This document shows positions 1 through 5,126 of a stretch of DNA of 5,126 nucleotides, piece by piece. The stretch is from Lachnospiraceae bacterium (GTDB taxonomy: Bacteria > Bacillota > Clostridia > Lachnospirales > Lachnospiraceae), in the NCBI GenBank assembly GCA_017412265.1, contig JAFPYK010000245.1:1-5126 (forward strand). Reading direction: 5' to 3'. The position numbers and the translations under genes were made by a program. Every line of letters begins with the position of its first letter. Within the stretch, counting starts at the first letter, position 1. The notes beneath the pieces are model-generated. The model did no database searches, was not told the origin of the DNA, and saw only the letters and a program-made list of their open reading frames with translations.

Positions 1-2381
1 ACGTACCGCGGGACCTTGTGCTTCGCCATGTGCTCGCGGACGTAGGTCTTGATCTCGTCCTCGGTGCACACCTCGCCCGGCTTCACGATCACGCAGGCCA
101 TGATCTCCTCGCCGTACGCCTTGTCCGGCACGCCGATCACCTGCACGTCGCTCACCTTCGGGTAGGTGTAGATGAAGTCCTCGATCTCCTTCGGATAGAT
201 GTTCTCGCCGCCGCGGATGATCATGTCCTTGATGCGGCCCGTGACCTTGTAGTTCCCGTCGGGCAGGCGCCGGAGCAGGTCCCCGGAGTGCAGCCAGCCG
301 TCCTTGTCGATCACGGCCGCCGTCGCCTCGGGCATCTTGTAATACCCCTTCATGATGTTGTAGCCGCGCGCGCAGAACTCGCCGTCGACGTTGTCCGGGC
401 AGTCCTCGCCCGTCTCGGGATCCACGATCTTGCACTCCACGCCCGGGAAGGCGCTTCCGACCGTCGCCACACGCACCTCCAGCGGATCCGTCGTCTTGCT
501 CATTGTGCAGCCCGGCGCCGCCTCCGTCTGTCCGTAGACGATGACAATCTCCGGCATATGCATCTTGTCGACCACGTCCCGCATCACCGCGATCGGGCAG
601 GGGCTGCCCGCCATGATGCCCGTGCGCATGTAGCTGAAATTCGTTTTCGGGAAGTCCGGATGCTCCAGCATCGCGATGAACATCGTCGGCACCCCGTGGA
701 AGGCCGTGATGTGCTCGTTGTGGATGCACGAGAGCGAAGACTTCGGAGAGAAATACGGGATCGGCAGGATCGTCCCGCCGTGCGTCATGGTCGCCGTCAT
801 CGCCAGCACCATGCCGAAGCAGTGGAACATCGGCACCTGGATCATCATCCGGTCCTCGGTCGACAGATCCATGCCGTCGCCGATCGTCTTGCCGTCATTG
901 ACGATATTGTAATGCGTCAGCATCACGCCCTTCGGGAAGCCCGTGGTGCCGGACGTGTACTGCATGTTGCAGACGTCGTTGACATCCACCGCGGCCGCCA
1001 TGCGCCGGATCTCCTCGTAAGGCGTCCTCGCCGCGTACTTGAGCGATTCCTCCCAGGTCAGCGCGCCCGGCATCTCAAATCCGACGGTGATCACATTTCT
1101 CAGGAAAGGCAGTCTCTTGCTGTGAAGCGGCTCCCCCTTCGGGGTCTGCGCAAGCTCCGGGCAGAGCTCGTTCATGATCTCCCGGTAATTCGAGTCGCGG
1201 TAGCCCTCGATCATCACCAGCGTGTGCGTATCCGACTGGCGCAGCAGGTACTCCGCCTCGTGGATCTTGTACGCGGTATTCATCGTGACCAGGATCGCGC
1301 CGATCTTGGTCGCCGCCCAGAAGGTCAGGAACCACTGCGGCACGTTAGTCGCCCAGATGGTCACCTTGCTGCCGGCCTTCACGCCGAGCGAGACCAGCAC
1401 GCGGGCATACTCATCCACATCGTCCCGAAACTGCGCGTACGTGCGCGTGTAATCCAGCGTCGTATACTTGATCGCGGTCTGGTCCGGGAATTCCTCCACC
1501 ATGGTATCCAGCACCTGCGAAAATGTCTTGTCGATCAGGCGGTTCTTCTCCCACACATACTGCCCCGTGTGGCGGTTGTTCCACTGCAGGTGCTTCTTCG
1601 CGAGCCTCGTGCTCCGGAAGCGCCGCATCGTGCTGCGGAAATGTGTCAGAATGATCTCCGCGTCCTCCAGCCCTTCCTTCCACGCCGGATCCCACTCCAG
1701 GGACAGATATCCGTCGTAGTTGACCGAGCGCAGCGCGTTCGTCAGGTCATGCAGAGGCAGCGCGCCCTCGCCCAGCAGCTCCGGCACACACACGCCGTCC
1801 TTCACGGACGAATCGTGGATATGCACGTGGCGCACATACGCGCCGAGGTTCGTGATCGTCTGCTCCGGGTCCTCGCGATACACCAGGCAGGTGCTGTGCA
1901 TATCCCACAGCGCCGCCAGCTTCTCATCCGAGAAACGGTTCAGCAGGTTGACGAGCTTCGCGGTGTCGCCGAACGTCCCCGTCGTCTCCACCAGGACACA
2001 GGTCTTCGTCCCCTCTGTCAGGGAGAGGATCTCCGCGACCCGCGCCTCGCACGCGTCCGGGCCGCCCTGCTCCGTGTGAATGCCTACAAACGGGATGCCG
2101 AGGTTGGCCGCGATCTCCGCCGACTGCGCCATCTCCGCGAGAAACTCCGGATCCATAAAATCACCGGCCGTATTCAGGCAAGGCACCGACAGCCCTTCAC
2201 TGACCAGCTGCCTGCGCACCTGCGCGGACAGCTCCGGGTTCGCGAGGCTTCGCTTCCCCTGAAACAGCTCGCCGCCGACGTCCGCCAGCTCCAGGCCCGT
2301 CACCTTCGTCTCCTGCGCCACCTCGCGCAGCTCGTCCCAGGACAGCCCTTTCCATCTCTGAACGGAGTAAGAAAGCTTCAT
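1..2381 (-). CDS. Fusion protein: N-terminal xylose-isomerase-like TIM barrel joined to AMP-forming acyl-CoA synthetase (3' end outside window)
   Basis: One frame stays open from ATG at 2381 to the window edge: 793 codons, no stop. Residues 1-250 resemble sugar phosphate isomerase/epimerases (AP_endonuc_2 / hydroxypyruvate isomerase type). Likely metal and catalytic positions are E132 in LVETTG, D160 and H162 in LWDMHS, H187/H189-D190 in HVHIHD, and E229 in LSLEWD. After a basic linker (about 250-285), an ANL-superfamily synthetase follows: P-loop YTSGTTGFPKG at 475-485, YGQTE at 616-620, GWLHSGDL with D701, and GRIKD-MIIRGGENIYPKEIE at 715-734 with K718 near the hinge. The family activates a carboxylic acid as acyl-AMP and transfers it to CoA; the acid here is unknown. 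The frame ends at HKVPRY, so the usual C-terminal catalytic lysine lies outside. The start is supported by GAGGAGG nine bases upstream and by four bases separating it from the preceding stop. No transmembrane segment or signal peptide is evident. Domain assignments are firm. The role of the fusion is inference: the barrel may produce or modify the synthetase substrate. Confidence 0.9.
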   Translation of the reverse strand, partial: MKLSYSVQRWKGLSWDELREVAQETKVTGLELADVGGELFQGKRSLANPELSAQVRRQLVSEGLSVPCLNTAGDFMDPEFLAEMAQSAEIAANLGIPFVGIHTEQGGPDACEARVAEILSLTEGTKTCVLVETTGTFGDTAKLVNLLNRFSDEKLAALWDMHSTCLVYREDPEQTITNLGAYVRHVHIHDSSVKDGVCVPELLGEGALPLHDLTNALRSVNYDGYLSLEWDPAWKEGLEDAEIILTHFRSTMRRFRSTRLAKKHLQWNNRHTGQYVWEKNRLIDKTFSQVLDTMVEEFPDQTAIKYTTLDYTRTYAQFRDDVDEYARVLVSLGVKAGSKVTIWATNVPQWFLTFWAATKIGAILVTMNTAYKIHEAEYLLRQSDTHTLVMIEGYRDSNYREIMNELCPELAQTPKGEPLHSKRLPFLRNVITVGFEMPGALTWEESLKYAARTPYEEIRRMAAAVDVNDVCNMQYTSGTTGFPKGVMLTHYNIVNDGKTIGDGMDLSTEDRMMIQVPMFHCFGMVLAMTATMTHGGTILPIPYFSPKSSLSCIHNEHITAFHGVPTMFIAMLEHPDFPKTNFSYMRTGIMAGSPCPIAVMRDVVDKMHMPEIVIVYGQTEAAPGCTMSKTTDPLEVRVATVGSAFPGVECKIVDPETGEDCPDNVDGEFCARGYNIMKGYYKMPEATAAVIDKDGWLHSGDLLRRLPDGNYKVTGRIKDMIIRGGENIYPKEIEDFIYTYPKVSDVQVIGVPDKAYGEEIMACVIVKPGEVCTEDEIKTYVREHMAKHKVPRY

Positions 2382-2385
2382 CTGC

Positions 2386-3792
2386 TCAGCCCTCCTCGTA
2401 GATAATCTTGTTGAGCGCACTGATATAGGCGCGGATCGAGGCACCGATGATATCCGTGGAGATACCGGTGCCGGAATACACCTTGCCGCCTGCGCGCAGC
2501 TTGACCAGCGCGCTTCCCATCGCGTCGCGTCCCTCGGTCACCGTCTGGATCTGGAAATCATCCAGCTCGTACTTGTGCCCGACGATCTCCTCAATCGCCT
2601 GGAACGCCGCGTCGATCGGGCCGTCGCCGATGCCCAGCCCGCGGAAGCTCTCCCCGTTCTTCTCAAGCAGGAGGTTTGCGGTGCAGGTGATAATATTGCC
2701 GCTGTTAATCACATAATTCTGGATCTTGTAGGTCGAAGGCACCAGCATCGCGGAGCTCGCCACGATCGCATCAAGCTCTCTGGTCCCAACGAATTTCTTT
2801 CTCTCGACCACGCTCCGGAACGCCTCGTAGACCTTCGCGGAATCCTCCTCGGACAGGTCGTAGCCCAGCTGGCGCACCACCTTGTTCACCTCGGCGATGT
2901 CATCGTTCGCGTCCAGCACGACGTTGGCCACGTCGCCCAGCCTCACATTGGTGAAATGAGATCCCTGCTCCTTCGGCTCCAGGATCGCCTTCACCTGCAT
3001 CATCGCCCGGTGAAGCTCCGTCACCCTCAGGTTCGTCGTAAGGCCTAAGTCCGCCCCGCGCATCGCGATGAAATGAGCCAGCTGCTCCAGGGACGGATAG
3101 CCGTCCGGCACCGCCGCGCACTTGACGCCCGCCGCGCCGCGCTTCGCCGCCGCGACCGCGCACGCGATCGACATATTCATCTCATTGGAGATCTGCACAT
3201 AGAACTCCATATCCGCAAGGCCCGGGCAGTGCGAGGTCACTTCCTCGACAAACTCGCCGAACTCATCCGGGAGCAGGATACCCGCCGTATCGCAGAGCGT
3301 GATCTTGTTCGCGCCCGCGTCGATCGCGGTGTTGATCGCCTGGTACAGGAACATGAGCTCTGCCCGCGTCGCGTCCTCCGCGGTAAATTCCACGAACTCA
3401 CTGTAGAAACGCGCCTTCTTCACGGTCTCCGTGATCAGGGCGAGCATCGCCGGCGCCTTCTTGTGACAGACATACTCCATCTGCACCGTGGATACCGGAC
3501 AGAGAATGTTGAGCTTCGGCTTCCTCGCCATGCGCACGCTCTCCCAGGTCTCCTCCACATTGCCGACGGAGATATCCACCGCGGCAGAGATCCGGTTCTG
3601 CACCGCAGACGCGATCGTCTTATTCGCCAGAATATCCGCCTGGCTCCCCGAGATCGGGGCCAGCTCGATCGTATCGGTCTTTAACCGGTCCAGGATGCGC
3701 GCGATCTCCAGCTTCTCCTTGAAGGTCAGTTCCTGCCCCCGGAGCGTGGATGCCTCTCTCAGCGTCATGTCAATGAATTTCAGTGTTCTCAT
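2386..3792 (-). CDS. Divergent 2-isopropylmalate synthase-family protein with LeuA regulatory domain; metal site altered
   Basis: A 468-residue protein, somewhat shorter than the roughly 510 residues usual for bacterial LeuA. The N-terminal half (about 1-250) is an HMGL-like TIM barrel: FIDMTLREAS at 6-15, the strand VEFTAEDATRAE at 134-145, and ITLCDTAG at 164-171. Residues about 352-468 match the LeuA allosteric domain: YKIQNYVINSGN, GIGDGPIDAAFQAIEEI, and YSGTGISTDIIGASIRAYISALNKI. Canonical IPMS, homocitrate and citramalate synthases condense acetyl-CoA with a 2-oxoacid using a divalent metal. Here the DTTLRDGEQ motif reads DMTLREAST (the Asp ligand becomes E13), HxHND reads Q200-I-S202-N203-E204, the GERAGN loop reads PDGYPS, and HESGIH is not recognisable. 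Loss of both metal-binding histidines argues against ordinary IPMS chemistry. It could be a regulatory or scaffolding pseudoenzyme, or an enzyme with changed chemistry. ATG at 3792 is preceded by AGGAGG ten bases upstream. It is the first gene behind the T-box leader, followed after four bases by the barrel-synthetase fusion. The symbol leuA is withheld because activity is doubtful. Confidence 0.9.
   Translation of the reverse strand: MRTLKFIDMTLREASTLRGQELTFKEKLEIARILDRLKTDTIELAPISGSQADILANKTIASAVQNRISAAVDISVGNVEETWESVRMARKPKLNILCPVSTVQMEYVCHKKAPAMLALITETVKKARFYSEFVEFTAEDATRAELMFLYQAINTAIDAGANKITLCDTAGILLPDEFGEFVEEVTSHCPGLADMEFYVQISNEMNMSIACAVAAAKRGAAGVKCAAVPDGYPSLEQLAHFIAMRGADLGLTTNLRVTELHRAMMQVKAILEPKEQGSHFTNVRLGDVANVVLDANDDIAEVNKVVRQLGYDLSEEDSAKVYEAFRSVVERKKFVGTRELDAIVASSAMLVPSTYKIQNYVINSGNIITCTANLLLEKNGESFRGLGIGDGPIDAAFQAIEEIVGHKYELDDFQIQTVTEGRDAMGSALVKLRAGGKVYSGTGISTDIIGASIRAYISALNKIIYEEG
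2391..2397 (-). promoter_or_regulatory. Ribosome binding site of the fusion gene, inside the preceding gene
   Basis: GAGGAGG sits nine bases before the ATG at 2381 and at the same time encodes the last residues (Glu-Glu-Gly) of the IPMS-like protein. The stop of that gene lies between this site and the ATG. The arrangement fits translational coupling of the two proteins. Confidence 0.8.
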
Positions 3793-3802
3793 AGTTCTCT
3801 GT

Positions 3803-3808
3803 CCTCCT
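3803..3808 (-). promoter_or_regulatory. Ribosome binding site of the IPMS-like gene
   Basis: A perfect AGGAGG lies ten bases before the ATG at 3792 and fixes this start. It is downstream of the T-box terminator hairpin and not part of it, so control by the leader is expected at transcription, not by masking this site. Confidence 0.8.
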
Positions 3809-3839
3809 GCTTCTTGTCAAAAGGTCCCCAGACATAGGA

Positions 3840-3872
3840 CGTCCCAGAGACCCCCAAGGGATCTCTGGGACG
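3840..3872 (-). terminator. T-box terminator-like hairpin
   Basis: An 11-bp perfect stem, CGUCCCAGAGA (3872-3862) with UCUCUGGGACG (3850-3840), encloses a UCCC/GGGG-rich loop that can extend the stem further. Its left arm contains the CCCAGA segment needed by the antiterminator, as expected for the off-state of a T-box leader. It is followed by a poor U-tract (UCCUAUGUCU), with UUUU appearing only about 20 bases later, so termination efficiency is uncertain. Confidence 0.75.
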
Positions 3873-4113
3873 ATAAATCACATATTCTATCGCGGTACCA
3901 CCCAGATTGCTGCATGTGCAGCCTCTCAACGGCGCTCGAGCAAGCACCCGGCCATGGTAACGGGGCCATCCGTACTTCCTTACTGGCTGTTCGGGAAATC
4001 TGCTCGGGCAGGAGACTGTCATCTTGCACTCGCGCCGGTTCACACCAACCACCGGCTCTCTGAAGCGGTCGACAAGACACATAGTGCCGTCATCGCATTT
4101 ACAGCGTGTCGCT
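3840..4113 (-). promoter_or_regulatory. T-box riboswitch leader upstream of the IPMS-like gene
   Basis: T-box leaders bind a specific tRNA and allow transcription to continue when it is uncharged. Recognisable parts in RNA order: a K-turn-like GAUGA (4094-4090) flanked by UGC/GCA and GGCA/UGCC pairings; a helix UCUUG (4077-4073) with CAAGA (4026-4022); the AGAGAGCCGG / GGUUGGUG / AACCGG stem I distal region (4061-4035); stem III GCUGC-ACAU-GCAGC (3922-3909); and the T-box core UGGGUGGUACCGCG (3904-3891). The antiterminator is UCUGGG (3906-3901) with CCCAGA (3869-3864), a bulge UGGUACCG, then CGAUA (3892-3888) with UAUCG (3875-3871). CCCAGA is also used by the downstream hairpin, giving mutually exclusive folds. 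The UGGU bulge should pair with a tRNA ending ACCA, that is A73. The specifier lies between 4021 and 4011; candidates are GAC (4020-4018) and CUC (4014-4012). Leucine (CUC) suits A73 and the LeuA-like gene, but the assignment is tentative. Confidence 0.93.
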
Positions 4114-4120
4114 GAGAATG

Positions 4121-4149
4121 AATGTACTTGAATTCTCCGAAGTTGTCAA
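4121..4149 (-). promoter_or_regulatory. Sigma-A-type promoter for the T-box operon
   Basis: On the minus strand a perfect -35 TTGACA (4149-4144) is followed after exactly 17 bases by TACATT (4126-4121), a four-of-six match to TATAAT. An A-run at 4158-4153 sits just upstream of the -35 and could act as an UP element. The start of transcription would fall near 4114-4112, just ahead of the T-box stem I. The -35 lies about 30 bases after the kinase stop codon. The call rests on motif match, spacing and position only. Confidence 0.7.
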
Positions 4150-4153
4150 GAGT

Positions 4154-4175
4154 TTTTTCGCGTTGACGCGAGAAA
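4154..4175 (-). other. Small inverted repeat between the kinase stop and the promoter
   Basis: UCGCG (4171-4167) and CGCGA (4162-4158) form a 5-bp stem with a UCAA loop, extendable by UUU/AAA past one mismatch. It begins five bases after the kinase stop codon. On the minus strand it is followed by A residues and not a U-run, so it does not look like an efficient intrinsic terminator. It could protect the 3' end of the kinase message or be incidental. Confidence 0.35.
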
Positions 4176-4179
4176 GCGT

Positions 4180-5126
4180 TCACCGCACGGCCTTCGGCGG
4201 AACCGGCCGCTCTGCCCTCCTGCTCCCGAGAAATGCCTCCACCTGCGCCCGGCTCTGCACCCCGGCCGTCGCACCGAGCGCCTGCACCGAGACCGCCGCC
4301 ACCGCGGACGCGAACCTGCAGCACTCGACGAAGCTTTTTCCCTCCGCGAGCGCGGTCATAAACCCCGCGGCGAAATTATCTCCCGCCCCGGTCGAGTCAA
4401 GCGCCTTCACCAGAAACGAAGGCATATAGAAGCTCTGCTCCCGCGAGCAGGCATAGCAGCCCCGCTTTCCGAGCTTGATCACCACATGCCCGAAGCCAAG
4501 GTCCAGCAGGGCTCTGCCCATCTCCTCCGGCGTCTCCTTCCCGGTGTGGAATCTCGCCTCCGCCTCGTTCGGGAAGATATAATCAATATACGAGAGCGCC
4601 TCTCCGAAGTCCGCGAGCGTCTTCGATCCGTCGTTCGTCTTGATGTCCGCGCAGACCGTCATCCCCTGCTCCTTACCCGTGCGCGCAGCCTTAAGGATCG
4701 CTTCCTTCTCGTCAAACGGAGCCCGGAACAGGCTGGCCAACGACAGGATCTTCGCCCCGCGGATCTTCTCGTACTCCGGCTTATAGAGCGCAGGGCCGCC
4801 CGGGCGCCGGGAGATCTGCGTCCGCTCGCCCTCACCGTCAATCATCAGGACCATGACTCGCGTCGGGACCGAAGGATTCCTCACAAGGCCGCTTACGTCC
4901 ACGCCGTTTGCGGCCGCCTTCGCCCGGATCAGCTCTCCGGCATCGTCCGCGCCCACCCCCGCGAGCAGCCGCACGCGGCTGCCCAGCCGGGATAAGATCA
5001 CCGCCTCGTTGAATGCGTCTCCTCCCAGCACGATCTGAATCGTCTCCGCGATCCGGATCTCATCGCTGTAATTCTCCTTCGTGAGCCCGCGGATCAGCAC
5101 GTCCGCCAGAGCCATGCCCATACAGA
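4180..5126 (-). CDS. PfkB/ribokinase-family carbohydrate kinase (5' end outside window)
   Basis: The family phosphorylates sugars or nucleosides with ATP (ribokinase, fructokinase, 2-keto-3-deoxygluconate kinase and relatives). Counting from the Met codon at 5121, the N-terminal substrate-side motif GGDAFNEAVILSRLG lies at 33-47, PNEAEA at 184-189, and the PfkB signature DSTGAGDNFAAGF at 242-254. D248 is the expected catalytic base and GAG forms the anion hole. The frame stays open upstream of that Met (a Cys codon precedes it). Family members normally have a few residues of a first beta strand before the GMALADVLIRG segment, so the true start is probably just outside and the gene is partial here. 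The protein ends with TGA at 4182-4180 after a basic tail (SRRAERPVPPKAVR). About 315-325 residues in total would be normal for the family. Substrate cannot be assigned. It lies upstream of, and on the same strand as, the T-box operon; shared function is possible but not shown. Confidence 0.92.
   Translation of the reverse strand, partial: CMGMALADVLIRGLTKENYSDEIRIAETIQIVLGGDAFNEAVILSRLGSRVRLLAGVGADDAGELIRAKAAANGVDVSGLVRNPSVPTRVMVLMIDGEGERTQISRRPGGPALYKPEYEKIRGAKILSLASLFRAPFDEKEAILKAARTGKEQGMTVCADIKTNDGSKTLADFGEALSYIDYIFPNEAEARFHTGKETPEEMGRALLDLGFGHVVIKLGKRGCYACSREQSFYMPSFLVKALDSTGAGDNFAAGFMTALAEGKSFVECCRFASAVAAVSVQALGATAGVQSRAQVEAFLGSRRAERPVPPKAVR

Noticed and set aside
1560..1720. The possibility that the barrel and the synthetase are two genes joined by a missed stop
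   Set aside because: The frame was followed codon by codon through the linker: no stop, no frame change, and no internal start with a ribosome binding site. One protein is the simplest reading.
18..2405. A 795-codon open frame on the plus strand covering almost the whole fusion gene
   Set aside because: It is the codon-aligned antisense of the fusion gene. It stays open because that gene uses no TTA, CTA or TCA codons in a GC-rich background. Its product is rich in Arg, His, Leu and Val in a pattern typical of such shadows, with no recognisable domain.
3073..3684. A 203-codon plus-strand frame inside the IPMS-like gene
   Set aside because: Antisense shadow of a clear minus-strand gene, Arg/His-rich and without family motifs.
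4018..4020. GAC as an aspartate specifier in the T-box
   Set aside because: Its place and following A fit, but tRNA-Asp carries G73, which does not match the UGGU bulge. It is kept only as an unresolved candidate and not called.
3789..4082. Short minus-strand frames overlapping the leader (3789-4082 and 3817-4080)
   Set aside because: They cover the T-box structure, whose base pairing explains the sequence. Neither has a convincing Shine-Dalgarno site or a domain-like product.
4486..4995. A 169-codon plus-strand frame inside the kinase
   Set aside because: Antisense to the PfkB kinase; Arg/Leu-rich composition and no recognisable motif.

Overview
The window suggests a GC-rich member of the Firmicutes, most likely a gut-type Clostridia (Lachnospiraceae/Oscillospiraceae-like). 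The evidence is a complete T-box leader, strong AGGAGG-type ribosome binding sites, tight gene packing on one strand, and codon use dominated by G/C third positions. The species cannot be named from the sequence. All genes read on the minus strand, so transcription runs from high to low coordinates.

Layout in transcription order. (1) From the right edge to 4180: the bulk of a PfkB/ribokinase-family carbohydrate kinase whose first residues lie outside the window. (2) 4179-3793: an intergenic regulatory region with a sigma-A-like promoter and a full T-box tRNA-sensing leader (stem I, stem III, antiterminator with the T-box core, and a competing terminator-like hairpin). (3) 3792-2386: a 468-residue protein of the 2-isopropylmalate synthase family. 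It has an N-terminal HMGL-like barrel and a C-terminal LeuA regulatory domain, but the usual metal-binding and catalytic motifs are heavily altered. (4) 2381 to the left edge: four bases after that stop, one uninterrupted frame joins an N-terminal xylose-isomerase-like TIM barrel (sugar phosphate isomerase/epimerase or hydroxypyruvate isomerase type) to an AMP-forming acyl-CoA synthetase. It leaves the window just before the expected C-terminal catalytic lysine.

Genes 3 and 4 look like one T-box-controlled operon. The leader should allow readthrough when a particular tRNA is uncharged. The UGGU bulge predicts a tRNA with A73, which suits leucine, isoleucine or valine better than aspartate or asparagine; the specifier codon is not settled by eye. 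The kinase precedes the promoter on the same strand, and its link to the operon is uncertain.

The most notable points are the barrel-synthetase fusion, the IPMS-like protein without its metal-binding histidines, and their shared amino-acid-responsive control. Together they may form an undescribed metabolic or regulatory module. No function beyond family level can be proved from the sequence.
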